Positions 1 through 10,427 of a stretch of DNA of 64,000 nt are shown piece by piece; positions within the stretch are counted from its first letter, which is position 1; each line of letters opens with the position of its first letter. The notes beneath the pieces are model-generated. The model saw nothing but the letters and a program-made list of their open reading frames with translations, had not been told where the DNA came from and did no database searches. Source of the DNA: an uncultured Sphingomonas sp. (GTDB taxonomy: Bacteria > Pseudomonadota > Alphaproteobacteria > Sphingomonadales > Sphingomonadaceae); NCBI GenBank assembly GCA_913775315.1, contig CAJYIX010000013.1, positions 176,867-240,866 on the forward strand, read 5' to 3'. Both the position numbers and the translations under genes were made by a program.

Positions 1-1
1 G

Positions 2-1327
2 GGCGTCCCGCTGTTCCAGGAACAGGCGATGCAGGTGGCGATCAAGGGCGCGGGCTTTTCGGCGAACCAGGCCGATCGCCTGCGCCGCGCGATGGCAACC
101 TTCAAATTCACCGGCGGCGTCGGCGAGTTCCGGGACAAGCTGATCGCCGGCATGCAGGCGAACGGCATCGCGCTCGACTTCGCCGAGCGGCTGGTCAAGC
201 AGATCGAAGGGTTCGGCAGCTACGGCTTTCCCGAAAGCCACGCCGCGTCGTTCGCCAAGATCGCCTATGCCTCGTCCTGGATGAAGTGCCATCATCCGGA
301 CGTGTTCTGCGCCGCGCTGCTCAATGCGCAGCCGATGGGCTTCTACGCCCCCGCCCAGATCGTCCGCGACGCGCGTGAACACGGTGTCGACATCCGCCCG
401 GTCTGCATCAACGACAGTCGCTGGGACACGCGGCTCATCGGCACGGGCGAGCGACTGCCGCTCCGCCTCGGGCTGCGCGTCGTCGCCGGGCTGTCGAACG
501 AGCATGGCGCGGCGATCGTCGCCGCCCGCGCCGACCGGCCTTTCATGTCGATCGAAGATGCGTGGCGCCGCTCTGGTGTGCCGCTCGCCGCGCTGGAACG
601 GATCGCGCGCGCCGACGGGTTCCATGCGCTCGGCCTCGACCGGCGACAGGCGCTGTGGACGATCAAGGGCCTCGGCGCCGCGCCGCTTCCGCTCTTCGCC
701 GCCGCCGATGCGCGCGAAGGGGCGACGCGTCCCGAACTCGACGAAGCCGCCGTTCCGCTCGACCCGCTGACCGCGGGGCGCGAGGTGGTGGAGGATTATC
801 GCGCGACCCAGCTGTCGCTGCGCGCGCACCCGCTCACCTTCCTGCGCGACGAACTCACCCGCCGCCGGATGACCCGCTGCGGCGACCTTAGGCGGATGAA
901 GGACGGCAGCTTCCTCGAACTCGCCGGCATCGTCCTCGTCCGGCAGAAGCCCGGCAGTGCCAAGGGCGTCCTCTTCATCACGCTGGAGGACGAGAGCGGC
1001 ATCGCCAACATCATCCTGTGGCCCGACCGGTTCGAGGCCAATCGCCGCACCGTCATGTCGGCGGCGATGCTCGGCGTACGCGGCCGGATGCAGCGCGAGG
1101 GCGAGGTGATCCACGTCATCGCCGACACGCTGGAGGATCTGAGCCCGATGCTCCATTCGATCGGCGAGATCGACATGCCCCGCCTCGGCCGGCCCGGCGG
1201 GGGCGGCTCACCCGATCGCGGCGACCCGGAATGGCGTCCCAAGGGCCGCAGTCTCTATCACCCGGCGTTCCGCGACGGCTGCGATCCGGAGGATGCGATC
1301 CGCCAGAAATCGCGCGACTTTCATTAG
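2..1327 (+). CDS. dnaE2: Error-prone DNA polymerase III alpha subunit DnaE2, C-terminal part (5' end outside window)
   Basis: This is the C-terminal 441 residues of a C-family replicative-type polymerase; the reading frame is open to the left edge, so the start lies outside. The first visible residues (GVPLFQEQAMQVA) match the conserved fingers region of DnaE proteins. The HHH-type DNA-binding region and an OB-fold (about window residues 300-385, with LAGIVLVRQKPGSAKGVLF) follow. The protein ends in SRDFH, the tail typical of DnaE2/ImuC rather than DnaE1. The family acts in SOS translesion synthesis with ImuA and ImuB, which would be expected just upstream but cannot be seen. Confidence in DnaE2 over DnaE1 rests on this tail and the OB-fold form. 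Confidence 0.92.
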   Translation, partial: GVPLFQEQAMQVAIKGAGFSANQADRLRRAMATFKFTGGVGEFRDKLIAGMQANGIALDFAERLVKQIEGFGSYGFPESHAASFAKIAYASSWMKCHHPDVFCAALLNAQPMGFYAPAQIVRDAREHGVDIRPVCINDSRWDTRLIGTGERLPLRLGLRVVAGLSNEHGAAIVAARADRPFMSIEDAWRRSGVPLAALERIARADGFHALGLDRRQALWTIKGLGAAPLPLFAAADAREGATRPELDEAAVPLDPLTAGREVVEDYRATQLSLRAHPLTFLRDELTRRRMTRCGDLRRMKDGSFLELAGIVLVRQKPGSAKGVLFITLEDESGIANIILWPDRFEANRRTVMSAAMLGVRGRMQREGEVIHVIADTLEDLSPMLHSIGEIDMPRLGRPGGGGSPDRGDPEWRPKGRSLYHPAFRDGCDPEDAIRQKSRDFH

Positions 1328-1330
1328 TGC

Positions 1331-2110
1331 TCAGCCGGGCGAAGCCGCCGATCCGGCGAGCAGGCCGCCGTCGATGTTGAACTCCGCTCCCGTCACGTAG
1401 CCCGCCTCGTCCGACGCGAGCATCATCGCCACCGCCGCCACCTCTTCGACCGTGCCGAAGCGCCGGAGCGGCGTGTCCGCGACGAATGCCGCCATCCGCG
1501 CCTCGCGATCCTCCCCCGTCCCCAGCATCGCTTCCCACATCGGTGTCAGGATCGCGGCGGGATGGATCGAGTTGCAGCGGATCGCCCAGCCCTGCTGCGC
1601 GCAATAGAGCGCGACCGACTTGGTATGATTGCGCACCGCGGCCTTGGACGAGGCATAGGCGGCCGCCGCCGGAATGCCGACCAGCCCCGATCGCGACGAG
1701 ATGTTGACGATCGATCCCGTCCCCGCTGCCTTCATGGCGCCGATCGCGTAGCGACAGCCCAGAAACGTCCCGTCCAGATTGACCCGATGGACCGCCCGCC
1801 AGTCCTCGAGCGTCGCATGCTCGGGATCGTGCGCGACCGGCCCGTTCTCGAAGCCGGTGATCCCGGCATTGTTGACCACCACGTCGGCGCGCGGAACGGC
1901 CGCGGCCAGTCGGGTCCAGTCGGCTTCCTCGCGAACATCCAGCGGTTCGAATGTGCAGCCGATCGCAGCCGCCGCTGCCTGTCCGGCCTCACGGTCGATG
2001 TCGGTCAGCACGACCTTGCCCCCTTCGGCGGCCATGCGCCCGGCAATCGCCCGACCGATCCCGCGCGCGCCGCCGGTGATGATGCAGATCTTTCCAGCCA
2101 GCCGCTTCAT
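1331..2110 (-). CDS. SDR family NAD(P)-dependent oxidoreductase
   Basis: This 259-residue classical short-chain dehydrogenase/reductase is of normal family length. It has the cofactor motif TGGARGIG at residues 12-19, NNAG at 80-83, the serine of NISSRSG near 138-139 and the catalytic YASSK (Tyr152, Lys156). Asp37 at the end of beta-2 (LTDID) suggests preference for NAD over NADP. It is convergent with dnaE2, with only 3 bases between the stop codons. The substrate cannot be told from sequence; similar proteins oxidise sugars, steroids or small alcohols. Confidence 0.9.
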   Translation of the reverse strand: MKRLAGKICIITGGARGIGRAIAGRMAAEGGKVVLTDIDREAGQAAAAAIGCTFEPLDVREEADWTRLAAAVPRADVVVNNAGITGFENGPVAHDPEHATLEDWRAVHRVNLDGTFLGCRYAIGAMKAAGTGSIVNISSRSGLVGIPAAAAYASSKAAVRNHTKSVALYCAQQGWAIRCNSIHPAAILTPMWEAMLGTGEDREARMAAFVADTPLRRFGTVEEVAAVAMMLASDEAGYVTGAEFNIDGGLLAGSAASPG

Positions 2111-2199
2111 TCGCCCCTCTCTTCTCCACGCAAGAAAAAGGGGAGGCCGGTTGCCCGGCCTCCCCCAATTCTTTCCAGTCCCGTCGGGGACCGGCGCGA

Positions 2200-3303
<1,104 letters not shown>

Positions 3304-3412
3304 AAAAAATTCCCCTTTCACGGTTGTCACTACGGACAGCGCAAACTCACTACATTTGGCTTGGTTTCCACGCAAGCGAAACAAAGTCGGGGACTGTTGC
3401 AGGAACGCAACA

Positions 3413-3916
3413 TCAGCTCGGCGCGACCAGCCCGTGCGCCGCCATGGCCGCGATGATCCGGCCGATCGCCACGCGCGCCTCGACGTCGACGGTGCCGCCG
3501 CCTTCCGGGCTGTCGATCGCCGGCTGCCGCGCACCCACCACCGGCTCGCCGCCGACGACGATCCGCCGGGCCGCGACCATGCCCGTGGTCCACCCCCCGC
3601 CCTGCCACAGCGCATCGACACCCTCGTCCGCGCGCCAGACCCGCATCCCGTCCCGCGGCGGGGCAAAGCGCCAGCCGCTCGCGGTCCAGCATGCCAGCTT
3701 TCCCGCCGCGCCGGCCCATTCGCCGGCGGGTGCCGGCCCCACGATCCAGCAGTCGCCCGGCGCGGGCGTCGTCGGCACCGTGTCGCGCACGCCCAGCACC
3801 GACGCCATCGCCAGCATGTCGACGAGCACCAGCGCCTCGTTATGAGTCAGTTCCTTCTGCGCCTGTCCCGCTTGCAGCAGCGGCAGGCCATGACGGTCGG
3901 TCTGTTCCTCGGCCAT
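3413..3916 (-). CDS. DUF2793 domain protein, distal gene of the GTA cluster
   Basis: This 167-residue protein starts 3 bases after gp15 and is the last gene of the GTA series. The N-terminal part (LPLLQAGQAQKELTHNEAL) is the hallmark of DUF2793, which in sphingomonads and rhodobacters follows tail-fibre or host-recognition genes. The family has no proven biochemical role; location suggests a tail-tip or fibre component. The C-terminal 40 residues (DVEARVAIGRIIAAMAAHGL) form a short helical end. No signal peptide is seen. Confidence 0.85.
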   Translation of the reverse strand: MAEEQTDRHGLPLLQAGQAQKELTHNEALVLVDMLAMASVLGVRDTVPTTPAPGDCWIVGPAPAGEWAGAAGKLACWTASGWRFAPPRDGMRVWRADEGVDALWQGGGWTTGMVAARRIVVGGEPVVGARQPAIDSPEGGGTVDVEARVAIGRIIAAMAAHGLVAPS

Positions 3917-3919
3917 CGA

Positions 3920-6058
3920 TCAATCCTCCAGCATGATGGTTCGCGCGGGCGACGCGGCGTGCGTACCGATCTGCATCACCCGGACACTGAGAGCGTCGCT
4001 TTCGAGCGACAGCATTGGTTCCCCGCACGCCGCCGACCGCGTGCCGCCCGATGCCGTATCGACCTCGACCCGATAGCGTTCGCGCTCCTCGGCAAGCGGC
4101 ACGTCGATCCGGTCCGACCATTGCCACCCGGCCCGGCTGCGCCGAATCCAGCGAAGGTCGATGCCCCCGTCCGGCCGCCGGGCGGCGCGGACATGCACCG
4201 GCGACGGCGGCGCGACCGAGGCGCCGGTCAGGACCACCTCGACGGGGCGCAACTCATCGCCATCCCCGACGCTCACCGGGGCGAGGAGCAGCCGCGTCCC
4301 GATCGGCCTTGCGATCGGCACGACGACCGCGCTGGCCGTCGACAGGAGCGCGAAGCCCTCGCCCGCCCGATGGGTCCCCGTCGCGGCCTCGGTCCCGCGC
4401 CGGCCGCGCCATAACCGCGACAGGCGCCACCGTCGTGGACCGACCGGCTCGGTGACGCCGAACTGGATCAGTTCCTCGCCCACCATCGCCAGGTTGGCGC
4501 CGCCGTCCATCGCCGCCGCATCAGCGCCCGACAGGGTCATCGCGTCGTTCGCCAGCTCCACCGTCAGCGACCCGCCGAGATCCTCGATCGCCGCCGGCGC
4601 CGCACCCGGCGGTACGACAACGCTCCCCACCACGCCGCCGGTCGGCAGCGTCGCCGCTATCGACCAGCATGTGCCCGAATCCGTACTCATCATCAGCGTC
4701 GCCCCGCGCCAGCCGGCCTCGGTCCCCCCGGCGACGACGATCAGTTGCGGCTGCGTCGCCAGCCCCTCGCCAAGCGGCGGCAGTTCGGCCGCCACGATCA
4801 CCGTGCGCCCGCGCGGGCGATCCGGCGCGGCAACCACCGCCCCCGGATCGGCGCGCGCCGTGGCGGTCGCCAGCGCGACGGGGACCAGGTCGAGCTCGAC
4901 CGCCATGGCCTCCAGGCTCCAGCCGCAGACGCGCCACAGCGTATCCTCGCCCGCCACGCGAACGCGGTCCCCGGGCGCGATCGTCAGCCCTTCCCAGCCG
5001 CAGGCGACCCGCCGCCGTCGCCGATCGGCATCGATCCGCGTCAGCATCGACGCCGCGACCTGCTTGGCCACGCCTGCCGACAGCACCGCCGGCAGCTCGA
5101 CATGCTGCTCGCGCCATCCCGCGCCCGGCCGCGTCGCTCGCTGCAACCCTGCCTGATAGTCGCGCGCGGCGTCGTAATGCCCGACCGTGACCGACCGGGG
5201 CGCCTGATCCGCGGGCGCGATGCGCCGCACGCCGCGCCCGCCGCCCAGCCCCGCATCGGGAAGGTCGCGTGCCGGCCCCGCCCCGCCGCGCAGCGTCACA
5301 TGGTCCCCGTCGGCCCCGAACCAGCCGCCGCTCGTATTCGCCAGCGTCTCCAGCACCGCACGCCGGCTCCCGCCATAGGCCGAAAACCCGCCGAGCCGCG
5401 GCGCCATAGGCTCGCCGGTCGCAACGCCCCCGCCCCCGATCGTCGCGGCGATCGCCGCCGGATCGACCGCCGCCTCGTCGGCGTGCACCTCGAACGTCAG
5501 CGACGGGATGCGATTGCCGAAATCGGCGAGCGCCAGCCCCTCGAACACGGCATAGGCCTGTCCGCGCATCGCCGTCGCGCGCGCGGCCCCGATCGCGCTG
5601 GCGATCAGCGGGTCCGGCGCCTGATCCTCGCCGCCCGGATGCAAGCGAAAGCCCGTCCGCGCCGTAAAGTCCCCGCCCGCGCCGCGGAGCAGCTTGCCGT
5701 CGGCCCAGATGCGCCCCACCCCGCGGATCGGCCGCGCCGACAGCAGCACCGCGAACGACGCCGCATAGCTGTAACGGATCGTGTCCGGCGCCCCCTTGCC
5801 TCCGCCCTCGCGATCGCGCGTCTCTATGAGGTCGGTGGCCCAGATGACGCTGCCCGCCACGCGCATCGTCCCGAACAGATGCGGGATCTCGCTGCCATAG
5901 GAGGAGGTCTGGAGCGCCAGCTCGCGCAGCCGCGGGCCTTGCCGCGGGCCGGGCCCGAACAGCTCGCGGTCGATCGCCTGGCCTGCCATCGCGCCGATCG
6001 CACCGCCGATCGGCCCGCCGACGATCGTGCCGACCGCGGTCAGGATCAGTGTCGCCAT
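3920..6058 (-). CDS. GTA tail tip / host-specificity protein, gp15-like
   Basis: This 712-residue protein begins 1 base after gp14. The N-terminus is a glycine-rich hydrophobic segment (residues 1-30), followed by the conserved GTA gp15 stretch with FGTMRVAGSVIWATDLIE, a VGRIWADGKLL motif and FGNRIPSLTFEV (about residues 60-210). The rest is beta-rich and matches phage tail baseplate hub proteins. The Rhodobacter capsulatus homologue is about 1300 residues and carries a TIM-barrel domain in the middle; that domain appears to be absent here. It is expected at the tail tip, contacting the recipient envelope. Confidence 0.88.
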   Translation of the reverse strand: MATLILTAVGTIVGGPIGGAIGAMAGQAIDRELFGPGPRQGPRLRELALQTSSYGSEIPHLFGTMRVAGSVIWATDLIETRDREGGGKGAPDTIRYSYAASFAVLLSARPIRGVGRIWADGKLLRGAGGDFTARTGFRLHPGGEDQAPDPLIASAIGAARATAMRGQAYAVFEGLALADFGNRIPSLTFEVHADEAAVDPAAIAATIGGGGVATGEPMAPRLGGFSAYGGSRRAVLETLANTSGGWFGADGDHVTLRGGAGPARDLPDAGLGGGRGVRRIAPADQAPRSVTVGHYDAARDYQAGLQRATRPGAGWREQHVELPAVLSAGVAKQVAASMLTRIDADRRRRRVACGWEGLTIAPGDRVRVAGEDTLWRVCGWSLEAMAVELDLVPVALATATARADPGAVVAAPDRPRGRTVIVAAELPPLGEGLATQPQLIVVAGGTEAGWRGATLMMSTDSGTCWSIAATLPTGGVVGSVVVPPGAAPAAIEDLGGSLTVELANDAMTLSGADAAAMDGGANLAMVGEELIQFGVTEPVGPRRWRLSRLWRGRRGTEAATGTHRAGEGFALLSTASAVVVPIARPIGTRLLLAPVSVGDGDELRPVEVVLTGASVAPPSPVHVRAARRPDGGIDLRWIRRSRAGWQWSDRIDVPLAEERERYRVEVDTASGGTRSAACGEPMLSLESDALSVRVMQIGTHAASPARTIMLED

Positions 6059-6059
6059 G

Positions 6060-6440
6060 TCATTCCCCCCGAAAACAGCCCAGAACCGGCCATGCCGGCG
6101 CCCCTGGCCGTTCGACCACGCGGCGCAGGGCCGCGTCGGCGTGGACCATCCCGCTCGCCGTCAGCACCCCCAGATGAAGCTGGCCCGGCCCGGTGCGCAT
6201 CAGCACCACGTCGCCTGGCCGCCCCTCTGGCACGCGCGCCAGCCCCGCCGCCGCGATCCAGGTCGCCGCCCGGTCGGCATCCCCCGTCCGCACCGCATAG
6301 TCGCGCGGCGCCGCTCCCCCCAGCGCGCACGCCGCCACACCCACGCAGTCGAGCCCCGTCGCCGGATCGCGCCCGTGCAGGCGAAAGGGTACGCCGACCA
6401 GCGCCCGCGCGGCCTCCGCCGCCGCCATCCCCCGCCTCAT
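6060..6440 (-). CDS. NlpC/P60 family peptidase, GTA gp14
   Basis: This is a 126-residue tail-associated cell-wall peptidase. I chose ATG 6440 because it overlaps the gp13 stop as ATGA, like the other genes in this cluster; the longer open frame reads back into gp13. The catalytic cysteine is Cys32 (TGLDCVG) and the histidine His89 (GQLHLGVL), with His100 a candidate third residue. Family members cleave peptidoglycan stem peptides. Here it probably opens the recipient wall or remodels it at the tail tip. Confidence 0.9.
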   Translation of the reverse strand: MRRGMAAAEAARALVGVPFRLHGRDPATGLDCVGVAACALGGAAPRDYAVRTGDADRAATWIAAAGLARVPEGRPGDVVLMRTGPGQLHLGVLTASGMVHADAALRRVVERPGAPAWPVLGCFRGE

Positions 6441-7246
6441 GCGCCGGGATAGCGTGTCAAAAGGTCGATCCCCGGCAGGAACGGCTCGCCGCGAAAGTTC
6501 GCCGCGTTCGCGAACCGCGTCGCACAAGTCTCCAGCCGCTTGTCGCACCCCTCGATCAGTTCGCAGCGGTCACCCGCCGAAACCGGCAGCCGCGGCAGCT
6601 CACGCAGGACCACGGTCGCGCGCTCACTCCGGTCGACCACCGACTCCAGCCCAGAATTTGCGCCGTCCAGCCAGCGCAACCGTCCGCTCCCGTACGCATT
6701 CGCCGTCGGCTCGCCCGTATCGATGGTCAGCGCCTCTCCTTCGACGGCGACCACCCGCACGATCCGCCGCCGGCCCGCTATCGCCACGCGGCAGCGCGCA
6801 TCGCCCAGTTCGGCGCGGCACTCGGGCGCGGTCACCTCACACACCGGCGCATCGAACGCCGCGGTCACCCCGCGCAGCTCAGCGGTGAAGCCGCCGTCCG
6901 CGGTCTCGATCGCCCCGATCGTCCCCTCGCCCAGCGCCGCGCGGTTGGCACCGTTCGTCCAGTCGACCGCGCTGATCGCCACCCGCGCCCCGTCCCAACG
7001 CCCGGCGATTAGGTCGCGCTCCCCGATCGCATCGTGGGTCAGCGCCCCCGTCACGTCCATGCTGTCCGCCTCCAGCCCGTCCGACCGCTTGATCGCCGAG
7101 GGGCTGATCCCCGGCGCCGCCCGGTGGACGATCCCGTCGATGACAAGGTCGCGGTCGTGGCTGGTCAGCCCGATCGCCACCCCGTCGCGCCGCTCGACCC
7201 GCCAGCAAAAGGCGATGGTGGCGCACGATTCGCTCAGCCAGCTCAT
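6437..7246 (-). CDS. DUF2163 tail protein, GTA gp13
   Basis: This 269-residue protein has the DUF2163 domain at its N-terminus (LTSHDRDLVIDGIVHRAAPG, about residues 25-45) and the C-terminal phage_BR0599-like region. The C-terminal region has several cysteines (CEVTAPECRAELGDARCRV, and later CELIEGCDKRLETC). In phage relatives such cysteines bind an iron-sulfur cluster in the tail hub. The start at ATG 7246 overlaps the stop of gp12 as ATGA. It probably belongs to the distal tail hub with gp12, gp14 and gp15. Confidence 0.9.
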   Translation of the reverse strand: MSWLSESCATIAFCWRVERRDGVAIGLTSHDRDLVIDGIVHRAAPGISPSAIKRSDGLEADSMDVTGALTHDAIGERDLIAGRWDGARVAISAVDWTNGANRAALGEGTIGAIETADGGFTAELRGVTAAFDAPVCEVTAPECRAELGDARCRVAIAGRRRIVRVVAVEGEALTIDTGEPTANAYGSGRLRWLDGANSGLESVVDRSERATVVLRELPRLPVSAGDRCELIEGCDKRLETCATRFANAANFRGEPFLPGIDLLTRYPGA

Positions 7247-9519
7247 GCCTCCCGCACCTCGATCAGCGGCACCGACGGCGCCTCGCCCGCCAGGAACGTC
7301 GCGCGCGCGACGCTGAGCCGGTCCTCGGCAAAGCGCACCGGCACGTCGAATTCGAAGCTCGCGGTAATGGCTGCCCCCACGCCGGGCGGCGCGTCGAACG
7401 TCACCCACCCGCCGGGATCGAGGGTCCAGCCCGCCTCGACCGCACCGTCCACGCGCACCTCGACCGTCCCCACCACCGGCCGCGTGATCCGCCGCACACT
7501 CTGGCCATAACGGCGCACAAGGGCGAACTGCATCGCCTGCCCGTCGCCCGTCCCGATCGCCTCGTCTACCCCGCGATGGTCGAACGGGTCCTGCAACCGG
7601 AACCCCCGCGCCGGCCCCATCCTCGCTCGAAAGAAGTCGAGCAGCACGGCGATATCCCCCTCCGACCGCACGCCCACGCCGACATCGTAGCGTGTCCGCG
7701 CCGCGGCCCAGGCAACGCTCCGCCGTTCATGCCCCCCGCCGCTCGTCAGGATCGCGGTCGAGGTCTCGGGCATCACTTCCGCCTCGCGCCCCAGCGCCAG
7801 CGGAAAGCGCACATCGTCGAACGCCTGCACGTCGCTCTCCTCCTCATCGAAATGCACGAAGCCGTCGCGCAGCACCTGCGGCAGCGCCCAGACGAACGTC
7901 TCGGCCACCCCCCGCGCCCGCCCGGCCTCGACCGCGGCGGCAATCGCGTGCCACTGGTCCGCCTGATCGGCGCGCAGCACGAAGCCGGCCAGGTAATGCT
8001 GCCGCTCGACCGGATACCCCAGCCGCACCGTCGCCGCCGCCGCACCCCGCGCGCTCGCCCCGACATTGCCCGTCGCGGCCCAGTCGTAATCCTCGAGCTG
8101 AAGCACATCGAACGCCGGGCTCGCCCACCCGACCGGCAGATTGGCCCGCTTCGCTTCGGGCATCGCGGCATTCAGGATCGTCGGCAGGTATGCGAGCAGC
8201 AGCGTCTCCGCCTCCGGCGCCACCTCGCGTACGCCCGCGCACAGCGCCGCCGTCGACGCCGCCAGAACCGCTCCAGCCGCATCGAGCAAGGCGCGCTCGC
8301 CGGCGTTCAGCGGCGCCTTCAGACTCGCGATCACCGGCGGATCGCCCCCGAACACCGCCTTCGCCGCATCGTCGTACAGGCACGGCGTCCCGTCCGCGCG
8401 CACCCACCACCACGGCTCGCCCACCTGGAACCGCATGTCGAGGCCCGCCGCGATCGCGATCCCCCCAAACGCCCGCGCCACCGCGCGCAGATACGCCATC
8501 GCGCCGCCATGCGCCGGGCTCAGCAGCGTCGAGGGCGGCACCCATCCGGTTAGCGCCGGGCTGCCGTCCGCCGCCCGCTGCTTCCAGTCGTCCCAGCAAT
8601 GTTCGTCGAACAGCTCGTAGCTCAGCGACCAGATCACCGACCGCCCGCTCGCCTTCGCCAGCGCGGCGAAGTCGCGATGCCAAGCAAGGCAAGGGCCATT
8701 GAGCACGCCCCCGCCAAGGCTCGCGTACAGCCCGCCCGCCGCATGCTCGAGCCGGAAATAGTGGCTCATCCCGACATAGTGGTTGATGACCCCGCGATAG
8801 CCGAGCAGCTCGACGTTGCGCATCACCCGCGCGGGCGTCTGGTTGTAGGCGTCGTCATAGCCCGTCGCGATGCGGAGGCGATGCTCGGGCACGATGCACT
8901 CGCCGACCGTCAGCACCGACCGCGGCCCGGTACAACTCATGTCGGTGAGCTCCGCCCACCCCTCGACCGGCCCGATCGGCGCGTCGCTCCCGGCGTCGTA
9001 GCCCGGCGGCACCAGCGACAAGAACATCCGGTCGATATCGCCCGCGAACACCGGGTCCGCCTCGCCGGGCAACGTGAATCCGCCGACGACCGCATCGAAG
9101 TCGATCGTCACCCGAGCATCCTCGGGCGAACCCTCGGCATAGTTCCACAGCCGCACGTACCAGGCCCGCCCCGCGCCGTCGGCACCCCGCCCCTCGATCG
9201 GCAGCGTCGGGCCATCGATCGCATCCAGCGCCACCACACCGCCCGACCGCCACCGGAACGAAAGCACGCAGCCGTGATAGTCGCGATCGGTGTCGTAACT
9301 CGTCAGCGGATGGTCCCAGCGATCGACGCTGTCCCAGATTAGCCCCGCCAGATCACCCTTGCGATAGAAGACGGCATCGACCCGCATCGCATCGTGCGCG
9401 GTCGTGACCACGCTCGCCATCATCGGTCGCGGGAAATCGACCGTCCAGAACCGCGGATCGAAGCGCGTCAGATGCCCCGTCGCCTGCACGCTCCGCGCCG
9501 CCGCCAGCCAATGCCCCAT
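7243..9519 (-). CDS. GTA gp12 (DUF2460) with a large N-terminal glycoside-hydrolase-like domain
   Basis: This 758-residue protein has two parts. Residues about 560-758 are the DUF2460/TIGR02217 distal tail protein (RFPLALGREAEVMPETST through VPVRFAEDRLSVARATFLAG), which alone is about 210 residues in Rhodobacter. The first 550 residues are an extra region with TIM-barrel-like segments (YRGVINHYVGMSHYF, SGRSVIWSLSYELFDEHCWDDW, LDMRFQVGEPWWW) resembling glycoside-hydrolase folds of phage host-recognition proteins. The start overlaps nothing upstream; 145 bases separate it from gp11. The fused form may combine tail-ring and receptor or glycan contact functions. Confidence 0.85.
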   Translation of the reverse strand: MGHWLAAARSVQATGHLTRFDPRFWTVDFPRPMMASVVTTAHDAMRVDAVFYRKGDLAGLIWDSVDRWDHPLTSYDTDRDYHGCVLSFRWRSGGVVALDAIDGPTLPIEGRGADGAGRAWYVRLWNYAEGSPEDARVTIDFDAVVGGFTLPGEADPVFAGDIDRMFLSLVPPGYDAGSDAPIGPVEGWAELTDMSCTGPRSVLTVGECIVPEHRLRIATGYDDAYNQTPARVMRNVELLGYRGVINHYVGMSHYFRLEHAAGGLYASLGGGVLNGPCLAWHRDFAALAKASGRSVIWSLSYELFDEHCWDDWKQRAADGSPALTGWVPPSTLLSPAHGGAMAYLRAVARAFGGIAIAAGLDMRFQVGEPWWWVRADGTPCLYDDAAKAVFGGDPPVIASLKAPLNAGERALLDAAGAVLAASTAALCAGVREVAPEAETLLLAYLPTILNAAMPEAKRANLPVGWASPAFDVLQLEDYDWAATGNVGASARGAAAATVRLGYPVERQHYLAGFVLRADQADQWHAIAAAVEAGRARGVAETFVWALPQVLRDGFVHFDEEESDVQAFDDVRFPLALGREAEVMPETSTAILTSGGGHERRSVAWAAARTRYDVGVGVRSEGDIAVLLDFFRARMGPARGFRLQDPFDHRGVDEAIGTGDGQAMQFALVRRYGQSVRRITRPVVGTVEVRVDGAVEAGWTLDPGGWVTFDAPPGVGAAITASFEFDVPVRFAEDRLSVARATFLAGEAPSVPLIEVREA

Positions 9520-9638
9520 GAAAGGCTCCTAACTCTGATTTGATGGAAAGCCGCCGGCACCCCGGCAGAGTTGCACCTCGACGAAGGCCGAAGTCCTGTT
9601 ACGGCCGGTTTCGATCAGGCCCCGCCGTCCCCAAATGG

Positions 9639-9658
9639 ACCCCGGCCTCCGCCGGGGT
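9639..9658. repeat. Sphingomonad-type intergenic palindrome between gp11 and gp12
   Basis: This is an 8-base inverted repeat, ACCCCGGC and GCCGGGGT, separated by CTCC. It lies in the 145-base gap between gp12 and gp11 and resembles the short GC-rich palindromes scattered between sphingomonad genes. The rest of the gap shows no convincing ORF. A role in RNA stability or transcription pausing is possible. Confidence 0.6.
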
Positions 9659-9664
9659 ACGGGG

Positions 9665-10240
9665 TCAATCCCCGCTCGCCAGTGCCGCGCGCACCGCGCG
9701 CGCCACCTGCCGGCTCGATTGCGCCAGTGCCGTCGGCGCCTCGCCGCCGCGCGCGTTGACGGTGATCGCCACGCGCACCGCCCGCCCGCCGCCGCCACCC
9801 GCGCCGTTCGCCTCGACCCGCCCCGCACTCATCGGCACGAACAGCTCCGGCCCGCGCTCGCCCACCCAGTATGGCCGACCCGGCGATACCGGCCCGCCTG
9901 TCGCCCGCCCCGGCGCGCCGCTCAGGACGCTGGCCAGCGCAGACAGCAGCCCCGATCCGCCCCCACCCTTCGCCCCGCCCAGCAGCGCGCCCAGCCCGCC
10001 CTGCACCGCACTCACCGCGATCTCGCTCAGCACCGCGGTCGCGATCCGGCCGAGATCCTCGAACCCCAGCTTGCCGGTCCGGATCGCCCGCGACAGCGTC
10101 GTGTCGATCGCCCGCCCCGCGCGTGCCGCCCCCGCCTCCATCGGCCCTTCGAGCCCCTCGCGCATGGCCGCCACGTCGCGCGCGAACGCGCCCGTATCGG
10201 CGCGCACGCTCACCACCAGCCGCTCGATTTCCTCATCCAT
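9665..10240 (-). CDS. Short tail tape measure protein, GTA gp11
   Basis: This 191-residue protein has an N-terminal coiled region (MDEEIERLVVSVRADTGAFARDVAAMREGLEG) and a glycine- and alanine-rich hydrophobic middle. It also carries the motif ATGGPVSPGRPYWVGERGPE, which is characteristic of the end of tape measure proteins. Its small size fits the very short tail of GTA particles (R. capsulatus gp11 is about 220 residues). It starts inside the end of the upstream chaperone gene (8-base overlap). It is expected inside the tail tube, setting its length. Confidence 0.88.
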   Translation of the reverse strand: MDEEIERLVVSVRADTGAFARDVAAMREGLEGPMEAGAARAGRAIDTTLSRAIRTGKLGFEDLGRIATAVLSEIAVSAVQGGLGALLGGAKGGGGSGLLSALASVLSGAPGRATGGPVSPGRPYWVGERGPELFVPMSAGRVEANGAGGGGGRAVRVAITVNARGGEAPTALAQSSRQVARAVRAALASGD

Positions 10241-10427
10241 CGGGAAACGCCTCCATCAGTCGCGCAAGGTCGCCCGCATCGGCGACCGGCCCCTCGTCAC
10301 CCGCCAGCGCGCGCACCAGCGCCCCAAGTTCGGCCGGCGTAGCGGCCCAAAAGGCATCGGGCGACCACCCGAACGCGACCCCCGCCATCCCCGCCAGCCG
10401 CACCGCCGCATCGGCGAACAACATCAC
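10233..10427 (-). CDS. Phage tail assembly chaperone (TIGR02216 type), small
   Basis: This 64-residue protein carries FGWSPDAFWAATPAELGALV, the signature of the small TIGR02216 family found between gp10 and gp11 in GTAs. A GTG start at 10427 overlaps the gp10 stop as GTGA; an ATG directly follows at 10424. In phages this position encodes the second tail assembly chaperone, sometimes made by frameshift from the first; here it is a separate overlapping frame. Confidence 0.82.
   Translation of the reverse strand: MMLFADAAVRLAGMAGVAFGWSPDAFWAATPAELGALVRALAGDEGPVADAGDLARLMEAFPDG

Noticed and set aside
4745-7012. 755-residue plus-strand frame opposite gp13-gp15
   Set aside because: Arg/Pro-rich antisense shadow of well-recognised GTA genes.
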